Position numbers and translations under genes: made by a program. This document shows positions 51,400 through 59,840 of a stretch of DNA of 64,000 nucleotides, in pieces. The notes beneath the pieces were generated by a model that did no database searches, was not told where the DNA came from, and saw only the letters and a program-made list of their open reading frames with translations. The DNA is from Rhizobiaceae bacterium (lineage in GTDB: Bacteria > Pseudomonadota > Alphaproteobacteria > Rhizobiales > Rhizobiaceae): contig JAHBYV010000007.1 of assembly GCA_019635795.1 (NCBI GenBank), positions 62,001 through 126,000 on the forward strand, in the 5' to 3' direction. How positions within the stretch are numbered: position 1 is the first letter of the stretch; each line of letters starts with the position of its first letter.

Positions 51400-52410
51400 A
51401 TGTCAGACACCATACGCAAAGGCCGGTCTTTTAAGGTCGAATGGCCAACCGTCGCGCTTATCGCTTTTTGCTACGGCCTTTGGGCTTTTGCGGGACTTTT
51501 TCTCTGGCCGACTTTGCCGCTGATAGCATTGCTCATTATGGCGGTGGCGATATCGCTGCATTCCTCGCTCACGCATGAGGTTCTTCACGGCCACCCGACG
51601 CGCAACGCGCATATCAATGAGGCGTTCGTGTTTTTGCCTATCGGACTGGTGTGGCCATACAGACGATTCAAGACCCTGCACTTGCGCCACCATGCAGATG
51701 AACGGCTGACCGACCCGATGGATGACCCGGAAAGCTATTACCAGGCGCTCTGGAAGCATGAGACTATGCCGCGCTGGTTGAGGACGTTGCTGCGGGCAAA
51801 CAATACGATGGTCGGCCGGTTTATCCTGGGGCCGTGGCTTTCCAGCATTGGCTTTATCATTGGCGATGCAAAGCTGGTGCTTTCAGGGGACAGGTCGGTT
51901 CGACGGGCTTGGACATTGCACATTGCGGGTTTGGCTGTCGTGATGCCGCTCGCGATATATGGATTCGGGATTCCGTTTTGGCTTTATGTGCTGGTTCCGG
52001 TTTGGCTAGGGCAGTCCATGATTGCTATTCGCACCTTCGCGGAGCACCAATGGGATGAAAACCCGGAGGGCCGCACGGTTATCGTAGAGCGGACACCGCT
52101 GGCATTCCTGTTCCTCAACAACAATCTGCACTTTGTCCATCACGCCAGCCCGACGGTCGCGTGGTACCGATTGCCGCGCATGTTCAGGGAAAGGCGAGAT
52201 GAATGGGTGCGGCTTAACAAGGGTTACGTGTTTCCGAACTATTTCGCCATGCTGAAAGCCTATGCCTTCAGGGCGAAAGAGCCTGTTGTTCATCCTGTTC
52301 TTCGCGCAACGCCTCAGTGCGGCGGTGCGCAGATGTGGTCGCAAAGCCGTGGTCAGACTGAAACCTTACCTAGGGACGAAGCCGCTCAGCGTATGGCCCA
52401 CAGCCCATAA
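51400..52410 (+). CDS. Fatty acid desaturase-family membrane di-iron enzyme
   Basis: A 336-aa membrane protein (ATG at 51400; a TTG one codon earlier is possible). Three His boxes: H54..LTHEVLHGH (59-65), KTLHLRHHAD (91-100) and NNLHFVHHASP near the C-terminus, the di-iron ligands of fatty acid desaturases and hydroxylases. Four membrane helices. It is conserved next to bmt-like and DMGDH genes in this window; the substrate could be a lipid or a small amine, undetermined. Its 3' end overlaps the convergent lipoprotein gene by 41 bases. Confidence 0.82.
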   Translation: MSDTIRKGRSFKVEWPTVALIAFCYGLWAFAGLFLWPTLPLIALLIMAVAISLHSSLTHEVLHGHPTRNAHINEAFVFLPIGLVWPYRRFKTLHLRHHADERLTDPMDDPESYYQALWKHETMPRWLRTLLRANNTMVGRFILGPWLSSIGFIIGDAKLVLSGDRSVRRAWTLHIAGLAVVMPLAIYGFGIPFWLYVLVPVWLGQSMIAIRTFAEHQWDENPEGRTVIVERTPLAFLFLNNNLHFVHHASPTVAWYRLPRMFRERRDEWVRLNKGYVFPNYFAMLKAYAFRAKEPVVHPVLRATPQCGGAQMWSQSRGQTETLPRDEAAQRMAHSP

Positions 52411-52783
52411 GCGTGCCGTCAAACCGTGTATGCTCGATCAAGCCAGAGCGTCCGACAATTGCCTCAATGTGGCACTCATCTTCGTAGGGGCTGACTTCGA
52501 TATGCTGCGTTTCAAGATAAAGGCCGTTGTCTAACATGATGCCCGAGCTCGTCGTGGTCGCCATGGTGTTCGCAAAGCCGTGACGCCGCGGCCCCCAATA
52601 GAAGACCCGCTTGCCGTCGATTTCCCGTTCTCCATCTGGAAAGCCGAGCGCATAGAACGCTTCCTTGTATGGGCGCCCTTCAAGCGACATCAAACCAAGT
52701 TCGAAATCCTGTGAGGTGGTGCAGCCTGCTGCCGCAAGCAATGCAGTCGCCAATAATGCTTGTTTTAAATGCGCTATTGCCAT
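52370..52783 (-). CDS. Putative lipoprotein
   Basis: A 137-aa product from the ATG at 52783, or 142 aa from 52798. A lipobox (LLATALLAAAGC) marks lipid attachment. The mature part (SLEGRPYKEAFYALGFPDGEREIDGKRVFYWGPRRHG, HIEVSPYEDECHIEAIVGRSGLI) is a small globular domain with two cysteines. Not assigned to a named family. Convergent overlap with the desaturase. Confidence 0.75.
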   Translation of the reverse strand: MAIAHLKQALLATALLAAAGCTTSQDFELGLMSLEGRPYKEAFYALGFPDGEREIDGKRVFYWGPRRHGFANTMATTTSSGIMLDNGLYLETQHIEVSPYEDECHIEAIVGRSGLIEHTRFDGTLMGCGPYAERLRP

Positions 52784-52957
52784 TGTCTCAAATCTCATAT
52801 TTGCCCGTTCGGGTATGGCGCAAAGAAGGTACGAAACCTGCGTCAAAAATATGTTTGAGTATACTAAATTATATTCACTTAATGAAACGATCTGTAACGA
52901 TCTTGCATCAGTTCGCCATCGGGAGAATAGTAATGCTGTTCGGGGCGGGAGGATGGA

Positions 52958-53698
52958 ATGATTGAAAATGGCGGCACGATAGCCGCGCTGCCAATGTATG
53001 ATTGGCCGGAGCGCCACGCCGAAGTCGACGCGCAGTGGGCGACTATAAGCGACGTTTTGCGCCAGCACGGCATTGCGGCGCCAGTCCATTTGGCGCGCGG
53101 CGTCGGGGATTTGCTCGATTTCTGGAAAATACCTGACTTGCTTTTTTCCCAGACGTGCTGGGGGCCGATGGAGCAGGGGCTCGACCAATATGTTCAGGTG
53201 GTAGGGCAGCAAAATTATGATGGCATAGAGGGCGGCGCAGGAGCGTTCTACTCAAGCGCAATTGTGATGCGGCGCAAAGATGCTGGTGGCTTTCAGGCAG
53301 TGAAAGCACCTGAAGGAGATGAAGCGGTGTTGCCGATTGAAGCCATGCGCGGCCTGCGGCTGGCTTACAACGTTCCCGATTCAATGTCTGGCATTATTGG
53401 TTTGAGCCGTGATCTGGAGGCGGCCGGAGCAGGGGCGGATATATTCGATGCTCTGGTTGAAACTGGTGGCCATCGCGGGTCGATACGAGCGGTTGCGGGC
53501 GACCGGGCTGATCTTGCTGCGATCGATTGCATGAGCTGGGCGCTCGCGCAGCTTTATGAACCTGCCGCGCATCAACTGGTCGTTGTCGGCTGGACGGCAA
53601 AGCGCAAGGGCCTGCCATTCATTACCAGCAACGGCAGTTCCGGGCTGATAGTCTCTGCCTTGCGGTCTGCCCTGCAAGCGGCGCGCCTCAGTGCCTGA
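52958..53698 (+). CDS. PhnD-like substrate-binding-fold protein, no signal peptide
   Basis: A 246-aa protein with the PhnD/SsuA-type periplasmic-binding fold: IAALPMYDWPERHAEVDAQWATISDVLR, DLLFSQTCWGPMEQGL, GAGAFYSSAIVMRRKDAGG, MRGLRLAYNVPDSMSGIIGLSRDL and ADLAAIDCMSWALAQLY. It starts directly with the first beta strand, with no signal peptide, so it is probably cytosolic. No permease or ATPase genes are adjacent. It may be an intracellular ligand sensor or an enzyme cofactor-binding relative. Convergent with DMGDH paralogue 2 by five bases. Confidence 0.78.
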   Translation: MIENGGTIAALPMYDWPERHAEVDAQWATISDVLRQHGIAAPVHLARGVGDLLDFWKIPDLLFSQTCWGPMEQGLDQYVQVVGQQNYDGIEGGAGAFYSSAIVMRRKDAGGFQAVKAPEGDEAVLPIEAMRGLRLAYNVPDSMSGIIGLSRDLEAAGAGADIFDALVETGGHRGSIRAVAGDRADLAAIDCMSWALAQLYEPAAHQLVVVGWTAKRKGLPFITSNGSSGLIVSALRSALQAARLSA

Positions 53699-53703
53699 AT
53701 TGG

Positions 53704-56280
53704 CTAGGCACGCATTTTTTCGCCGCTCGGGTCGAATGGTGGCTGGAGGTTGATACGGGCTGCGCGGCGGTGGCCAAGTATCTCGATCTCAAACAGGCCG
53801 TCGCTTTCGTTGGTGGAAAGCTCTGCGGGCACATAACCCTGCGCCATCGACTTTTGCACGTAATGCGCGTAGCCGCCGGACGTTACCCAGCCAACGACGC
53901 GCCATTCGCCATCAATCGCGCCGAGCACGCCCGAGCCATCAGTTCCATTTCGCTTGCCGTCGCCTTTGGCGGGCTTGCCATCTGCACCGAAACGCTGCGC
54001 GCCATATCCGTGTGACGGTGCAACCGTTCCGTAGTCCTTGCTGACCTTCGCCCATATAGGTTCGTCGCCCATCACGTCCGCGTCGGCCGCATCGACAATA
54101 AATGAGACACGCCGCAACTTCGGCCCTTGTGCATGTTCCTTTGCGGCTGCCTCGCGGCCAATGAAATCGTTCTTTTCCAGCTTGATGAAGCGCTCCATCC
54201 CGCCCTCAAACGGCCCGTATATCGGGCGCAGTTCGCGGAACCACGTCGGGAAGTTCTTCTCCAGACGCATGGAAAGCAGGGCGCGCATTCCAAAATCGAC
54301 GATGCCGAATTGCGCGCCAACTTCCTTGATTGCCGCGTATACCTTGCGCTGGTAGGCCGGCTCCATCCAGATTTCGTAGCCGAGATCCCCTGTATAGGTC
54401 ACGCGATTGACCATGCAGGGCGCGCCGCCAACAGCCATGGAGCGGTGATCCATAAATTTGAAGGACGCCGTGGATACGTCCACATCGACCAGTTGCTGCA
54501 AGAGCGCCTGTGAGTTCGGTCCGGCGATCGAGAGTCCAACAAGGGTCTGGTCGAAACGATGAATGCGAACAGAACCGTCTTTCGGCAAATGCGCTTCGAA
54601 CCAGCGCATGTGATATTGCTGCGCTGCTGAAGAGCCCCAGATCACGAAGGATTCGTCGGAAGTCTTTGCGATGGTGAAGTCGCCGATCAGCTTGCCGCCT
54701 TCGTTCAGCATTGGCGTTAGAACGATGCGGCCTTTTTTCGGCATTCTGTTGGTCATGAGCCGGTTGAGGTAGTCTTCTGCACCGGACCCGGAAACTTCAT
54801 ACTTTGCAAAGTTCGCAATTTCGGTGACGCCGACGCTATTGCGCGTTGCGCGGACTTCATTGCCGACATGCTCGAAATCATTTGAACGGTGGAACGAAAC
54901 TATGTCTTTCGGTTCGGTGCCGGCAGGTGCGAACCACAGTGGTGTTTCGAGGCCCCAGCTATCACCCATGACAGCGTTCTGGGTCACCATTGTATCGTAT
55001 AGCGGTGTTGTCTGACTGGGGCGTCCAGCAGGCAATTCCTCATTCGGAAAGCGGATTGAGAAGCGGCGTGAGTAGTTCTCGCGTACTTTGGCGTTGGTGT
55101 AGCGAAGCGTTGCCCATTCGCCCCAGCGCGTAACGTCCATGCCCCACACATCGAAGCCGGGGTCGCCGTGGACCATCCAGTTCGAAAGTGCCAGTCCGAC
55201 CCCGCCGCCCTGGCTGAATCCGGCCATGACTCCGCAAGCTACCCAGAAATTCGTCAATCCCTGAACCGGCCCCACCAGCGGATTGCCGTCTGGCGCGAAG
55301 GTGAAAGGCCCGTTGATGATCTGCTTTATGCCCGCCTTTTCAATGGCAGGGAAATGCCGGAACCCGACTTCGAGTGAAGGAGCGATGCGGTCGATATCCG
55401 GCTGCAATAGCTCGTGCCCGAAATCCCAGGGCGTGTTTACCGGCGACCACGGCTTGCACGCTTTTTCATAGGTGCCGAGCAACATGCCCTGACGTTCCTG
55501 CCGGGTGTAAATCTCGCCCTTGAAGTCAATGACATGGCAAATTTCGCGGCCATGTGTCTTGTTGAACTCGATGACCTCCGGCATGTCCTCAGTCAGAAGA
55601 TACATGTGCTCCATGGCCAGCACCGGCAGTTCAAGGCCGACCATGCGGCCAATCTCGCGCGCCCACAGGCCACCGCAATTGACGACGTGTTCGGCCTTGA
55701 TAGTGCCTTGCTCGGTCACAACGTTCCATGTGCCGTCCGCATCCTGCGTCAACTCCCTGACAGGATTGCGCAACACGATTTCCGCACCCAGATTGCGTGC
55801 GGCCTTGGCATATGCGTGGGTCGTTCCAGAGGGGTCGAGATGCCCTTCGACCGGGTCCCAGAGCGCGCCGACGAAATTCTTCTCGTCCATCAACGGAAAC
55901 ATTGCTTTGGCTTCAGATGGCGTCACAAGCTCGGTGTCCATGCCAAGATAGCGGCCCTTGGCGTGCGCGAGGCGCAGGAAGTCCATGCGCTCAGGCGTGT
56001 CGGCCATCATGAACCCGCCAACCAGATGCAGGCCGCAAGACTGGCCGGAAACCTCTTCCAGCTCCTTGTAAAGGCCGATTGTATAGGCTTGCAGTTTGGC
56101 AACGTTTGGATCGCCATTCAGCGTGTGAAAGCCGCCGGCCGCGTGCCATGTCGAGCCAGAAGTAAGCTCCGAACGCTCGATCAGCGTGATGTCAGTCCAA
56201 CCGGCTTTGGCCAAGTGGTAAAGGACCGAACAGCCCACAACGCCGCCGCCGATGACTGCAACTTTCGTGTGTGATTTCAT
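53704..56280 (-). CDS. Dimethylglycine dehydrogenase-like enzyme (paralogue 2)
   Basis: An 858-aa fusion flavoprotein. FAD motif KVAVIGGGVVGCSVLYHLAKAG, then ELTSGSTWHAAGGFHTLNGD; the His of TWHAAG is the covalent-FAD His of DMGDH and sarcosine dehydrogenase. The DAO domain ends near 370; FAO_M and GcvT-like domains follow (GLSIAGPNSQALLQQLVDVDV, YTGDLGYEIWMEPAYQ). The folate domain takes the oxidised methyl carbon to methylene-THF. It follows MttB-2 by 30 bases on the same strand: the two probably act in sequence, quaternary to tertiary to secondary amine. Most likely dimethylglycine to sarcosine. Confidence 0.88.
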   Translation of the reverse strand: MKSHTKVAVIGGGVVGCSVLYHLAKAGWTDITLIERSELTSGSTWHAAGGFHTLNGDPNVAKLQAYTIGLYKELEEVSGQSCGLHLVGGFMMADTPERMDFLRLAHAKGRYLGMDTELVTPSEAKAMFPLMDEKNFVGALWDPVEGHLDPSGTTHAYAKAARNLGAEIVLRNPVRELTQDADGTWNVVTEQGTIKAEHVVNCGGLWAREIGRMVGLELPVLAMEHMYLLTEDMPEVIEFNKTHGREICHVIDFKGEIYTRQERQGMLLGTYEKACKPWSPVNTPWDFGHELLQPDIDRIAPSLEVGFRHFPAIEKAGIKQIINGPFTFAPDGNPLVGPVQGLTNFWVACGVMAGFSQGGGVGLALSNWMVHGDPGFDVWGMDVTRWGEWATLRYTNAKVRENYSRRFSIRFPNEELPAGRPSQTTPLYDTMVTQNAVMGDSWGLETPLWFAPAGTEPKDIVSFHRSNDFEHVGNEVRATRNSVGVTEIANFAKYEVSGSGAEDYLNRLMTNRMPKKGRIVLTPMLNEGGKLIGDFTIAKTSDESFVIWGSSAAQQYHMRWFEAHLPKDGSVRIHRFDQTLVGLSIAGPNSQALLQQLVDVDVSTASFKFMDHRSMAVGGAPCMVNRVTYTGDLGYEIWMEPAYQRKVYAAIKEVGAQFGIVDFGMRALLSMRLEKNFPTWFRELRPIYGPFEGGMERFIKLEKNDFIGREAAAKEHAQGPKLRRVSFIVDAADADVMGDEPIWAKVSKDYGTVAPSHGYGAQRFGADGKPAKGDGKRNGTDGSGVLGAIDGEWRVVGWVTSGGYAHYVQKSMAQGYVPAELSTNESDGLFEIEILGHRRAARINLQPPFDPSGEKMRA

Positions 56281-56310
56281 TCGGATAAACCCAATATTGA
56301 AGAGATTGAT

Positions 56311-57867
56311 TCAAAAGTCGGTAGGGGCGCCGCCTTCCGCCTTGCGGCGTGTCACAAAGGCTTCCAGTTCTTCGCGGATGGCGGGATCGAGCGGTGGCGG
56401 CTCATACATGGCAAGTCGTTCCTTCCAGATGCGGTTAGCCTTCTGGATTGCGGTCGGGCTTCCTGCTTCTGCCCACGTTTCATAATTTCGCCAGTCAGAC
56501 AGAACGGGCTGGTAAAAGGCTGTCTTGTATCGGGCTTGCGTATGCGGCGTACCGAAGAAGTGCCCACCGGGACCGACATCGCGAATTGCATCGATTGCAA
56601 GCGCCTCCTCGGAAAGATCGAGCGGCGTGAGGAACTCAGTCACCATCTGCAACAAATCAATGTCGAGTATGGTCTTTTCGTAAGAGCAGGTGAGCCCGCC
56701 TTCCAGCCAACCAGCAGCGTGCTTGATGAAATTGCCTCCACCCTGGACGCAGCCCCAAAGCGAAAATACGCTTTCATATGCCGCCTGCGCATCAACAGTG
56801 TTGGCCGCACACACATTCGACGTGCGGTAGGGAATGTTGTAGCGGCGTGCCAACTGCCCGCCGACAAGCTGGGCTTTCATATATTCCGGCGTGCCGAAAG
56901 CGGGCGCGCCCGACTTCATGTCAACGTTTGATGTGAATCCGCCATAACCCACCGGCGCGCCCTTGCGAACCATTTGAGCGAAAGCCAAACCCGCCAGCGC
57001 TTCCGCATTTTGCTGGACGAGTGCGCCGGCAATGGTAACAGGCGCCATCGCGCCGGACAGCGTAAAAGGCGTTACGATTACCAATTGCCCATGCGAGGCC
57101 ATCTGGATGATGCCTTCCATCATGGGAATATCCAGCTTCAACGGTGAATTGGTGTTTATGATCGTCAGCAGCGACGGTTCATTGACAAATTGCTCCATCG
57201 GCACTCCGCGTGCAATTCGCGCGATCTCTATGCCATCGAGATTGCGTTCTCTGCCGAGCGAGTAGCAGTGAAACGCCTTGTCGGTGAGCGTGGCAAAGTC
57301 GAACAGGCAGTCGAGGTGGCGGATCGACGGATGTATGTCCACCGGCTCGACAGGGTAGCCGCCGGACAGGTGCAGAATATTGTGCATCTGCCCCAGCTTT
57401 ATGAGGTCGCGGAAATCCTGCTGGTTTCCCGCCCTGCGCCCGCGGTCCGTATCCGAACAATTCGGGGCGGAAGCCATTTGCGCGAACACAATATTGTCGC
57501 CGCCTATACGAACATTGTGTTCGGGATTGCGCGCGTGCACCGTCACTTCCGGCGGGCAAAAAGCCATGTATTCCATAATAAGAGCTGGATCGAAACGCAC
57601 CCGCTGGGACCCGGCTTCGACGTGTGCGCCAGCCTTGCGCATGGTGTCGCGTGCGCCGTCATGCAGCACCTCAACGCCAATTTCCTTAAGAACCCGCAGC
57701 GATGCGTTGTGGATTGATTCCAGTTCATCGTCCGAAATAAGCCGGGTGGGGGGGAAGGGCAGGCGCAACTGACGAAATGGTGGCTGCTCAAATCCACCAG
57801 CGCCAGCGCGCTTTCCTGCACGCCCTCCGCGCCGTGCGCGATCCGGTGCTTCGACTGATGCATTCAT
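56311..57867 (-). CDS. MttB-superfamily methyltransferase 2 (non-pyrrolysine)
   Basis: A 518-aa COG5598 protein from the ATG at 57867; an open frame upstream is not family-like. Motifs: DELESIHNASLRVLKEIGVEVLHDGA, ARNPEHNVRIGGDNIVFAQMASAPNCSD, ILHLSGGYPVEPVDIHPS, FTLSGAMAPVTIAGALVQQNAEALAG and DVGPGGHFFGTPHTQARYKT. No in-frame amber, hence no pyrrolysine. The N-terminus carries an Arg/Gly-rich stretch (DRARRGGRAGKRAGAGG). It has no corrinoid gene of its own and would share the carrier at 44.8 kb. Operon with DMGDH paralogue 2. Substrate may differ from MttB-1 (glycine betaine, proline betaine, carnitine-type amines are candidates). Confidence 0.88.
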   Translation of the reverse strand: MNASVEAPDRARRGGRAGKRAGAGGFEQPPFRQLRLPFPPTRLISDDELESIHNASLRVLKEIGVEVLHDGARDTMRKAGAHVEAGSQRVRFDPALIMEYMAFCPPEVTVHARNPEHNVRIGGDNIVFAQMASAPNCSDTDRGRRAGNQQDFRDLIKLGQMHNILHLSGGYPVEPVDIHPSIRHLDCLFDFATLTDKAFHCYSLGRERNLDGIEIARIARGVPMEQFVNEPSLLTIINTNSPLKLDIPMMEGIIQMASHGQLVIVTPFTLSGAMAPVTIAGALVQQNAEALAGLAFAQMVRKGAPVGYGGFTSNVDMKSGAPAFGTPEYMKAQLVGGQLARRYNIPYRTSNVCAANTVDAQAAYESVFSLWGCVQGGGNFIKHAAGWLEGGLTCSYEKTILDIDLLQMVTEFLTPLDLSEEALAIDAIRDVGPGGHFFGTPHTQARYKTAFYQPVLSDWRNYETWAEAGSPTAIQKANRIWKERLAMYEPPPLDPAIREELEAFVTRRKAEGGAPTDF

Positions 57868-58171
57868 CTCAATGCTCGCAAGCTGCAAAATCTCGCAGCA
57901 TCTTGCAGCGCCGCGAATTTGCCGGTTGCGGGTGCGGCGACGCAAAGCATGAAGGAAGCGACATGCCGATGGCGCTTGCGGCCCGGTGTTCGGGTCGGCT
58001 ATGTTCAGCGGATGAAAGGTCGTTTTGCAGAATTGGCCATTGCCGTTAAGCCGTCGAGTTTGACGCGCCATGCCGAATTGCTGCTTTTATGCGCGCGCAT
58101 CGGGTACTCGCCGCCTCGTGATTGAATTCACGCCGGTTTACCGGATTGATTCAACAAGCGAGGATAAACAT

Positions 58172-59554
58172 ATGACTTATCAGAACTATTCGCTGGAACA
58201 GCTTCAGCAGATTGACGCAGCGCATCACCTTCATCCCTTTACAGATCACAAAGAACTGCGTGCTGCCGGAACGCGCATGATAACCGGCGCGAAGGGCCCA
58301 TTTATCTACGATATCGAGGGCAACGAAATCCTCGATGGAATGGCGGGTTTGTGGTGCGTGAACGTCGGCTATGGGCGCGATGAGTTGGCAGATGTGGCCG
58401 CGGCGCAGATGAAGGAATTGCCGTATTACAATTCATTCTTCAAATGCACCGTGCCTGCGGCGACTTTGCTTGCCCGCAAGATTGCGAGCCTTGCGCCTAA
58501 GCATATGAACCAGGTGTTCTTCGGGTCTTCGGGTTCTGAATCGAATGACACGGCGCTTCGCATCGTGCGGCATTACTGGGCACTTGAGGGCAGGCCGGAA
58601 AAGAACCGGATCATATCGCGCAAGAACGCTTATCACGGCTCAACAGTTGCAGGAACGTCGCTCGGCGGTATGGAGGCCATGCACGGCCAGCTTGGCGGGG
58701 CGGTTCCAAACATTGTGCATGTCATGATGCCATACGCCTTTGAACTGGCACTGCCGGGGGAGAGCGATCATGACTTCGGATTGCGCGCGGCGAAGGCTGT
58801 TGAGGACGCGATACTTGAAGCTGGACCGGAGACTGTTGCGGCGTTCATCGGCGAACCGATCATGGGTGCGGGTGGCGTGAAAATTCCACCTGCGAGCTAT
58901 TGGCCAGAGATTCAGCGCATTTGCCGCAAGTACGATGTCCTGTTGATGCTTGATGAGGTGATCACCGGATATGGCCGCACCGGCAACTGGTTTGCTGCTG
59001 AAACATTCGGAATCGAGCCTGATACGATTACCACCGCCAAAGCCCTCACCTCCGGTTACCAGCCCCTTTCGGCGCTACTGGTCAGTGACCGCATTGCGTC
59101 AACGCTGGAGCAAAAGGGCGGTGAGTTCTACCATGGGTACACTTATTCAGGACATCCGGTTGCCTGTGCGGTGGGCCTGCGCAATCTTGAGATAATCGAG
59201 CGGGAAGGGCTGGTCGAGCGCGTGCGCGATGACACCGGGCCTTATTTTGCACAGGCGTTGCGAGAGAGGATTGCGCCTCATCCGCTGGTTGGCGAAACGC
59301 GCTCAGCTGGATTGATGGGCGCAATCGAGATTGTCAGCGACAAGGCAACGCGCAAGCGGTTCCAGCCGGAAGGCAGCGCTGCGGTCGTCGTTCGTGATCA
59401 CGCCATTGCAAATGGAATGATGCTACGTGCCACCGGCGATTCGATGATCCTTTCGCCACCGCTGATCTGGACGCGCGATACAATTGATCTGGCGTGCGAG
59501 CGCATTGCCAAGGCGCTTGATCTGGCGCTTGCCGAATTGAAGCCGGCAGGATGA
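58172..59554 (+). CDS. Class III aminotransferase, polyamine/omega-amino acid type (SpuC-like)
   Basis: A 460-aa PLP enzyme from the ATG at 58172 (GAGGA upstream). It aligns by eye with putrescine/polyamine-pyruvate aminotransferases: HHLHPFTDHKELRAAGTRMI, MAGLWCVNVGYGRDELADVA, FFGSSGSESNDTALRIVRHYW, LLMLDEVITGYGRTG, the PLP-lysine in TITTAKALTSGYQPLS, and EFYHGYTYSGHPVACAVGLRNL. It would move an amino group from a diamine or omega-amino acid to pyruvate. Divergent from MttB-2, about 300 bases apart; shared control is possible. Confidence 0.88.
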   Translation: MTYQNYSLEQLQQIDAAHHLHPFTDHKELRAAGTRMITGAKGPFIYDIEGNEILDGMAGLWCVNVGYGRDELADVAAAQMKELPYYNSFFKCTVPAATLLARKIASLAPKHMNQVFFGSSGSESNDTALRIVRHYWALEGRPEKNRIISRKNAYHGSTVAGTSLGGMEAMHGQLGGAVPNIVHVMMPYAFELALPGESDHDFGLRAAKAVEDAILEAGPETVAAFIGEPIMGAGGVKIPPASYWPEIQRICRKYDVLLMLDEVITGYGRTGNWFAAETFGIEPDTITTAKALTSGYQPLSALLVSDRIASTLEQKGGEFYHGYTYSGHPVACAVGLRNLEIIEREGLVERVRDDTGPYFAQALRERIAPHPLVGETRSAGLMGAIEIVSDKATRKRFQPEGSAAVVVRDHAIANGMMLRATGDSMILSPPLIWTRDTIDLACERIAKALDLALAELKPAG

Positions 59555-59617
59555 CCAAACACGGGCCTGCGGCGCGGGAACGTCTTGCTCGCGGGCGGTG
59601 ATTGGCTCCCCGAAAAG

Positions 59618-59645
59618 CAAAAACCGCGCCCAAGGAGCGCGGTCT
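59618..59645 (-). terminator. Terminator beyond mmsB
   Basis: On the minus strand GACCGCGCTCC-TTG-GGCGCGGTTTTTG: a 7-bp GC stem plus a T-run. It lies ~195 bases past the mmsB stop. The ~290-base gap (59555-59840) shows no gene. Confidence 0.7.
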
Positions 59646-59840
59646 TGCCAAAAAACGCATGGCTGACGCAAACTGAAACGCGGCGAAGCTTTTGGCTCCG
59701 GTACGCAGTACCTGATCCGGAGCGCTGGACGGATGCGATGACCGCCTCGCGCTCCTTTCTAGGGAAACATCGTTACCACACGGTTATTAAGTGCTTAAGC
59801 AAAGCTTAATTCCGTAAAATTGTTGGCTTTTTGCTGCGGA

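Noticed and set aside
45705..57867. Pyrrolysine use in the MttB-like genes
   Set aside because: Both genes read through without an in-frame amber codon at full family length, so the non-pyrrolysine subgroup is the better call.
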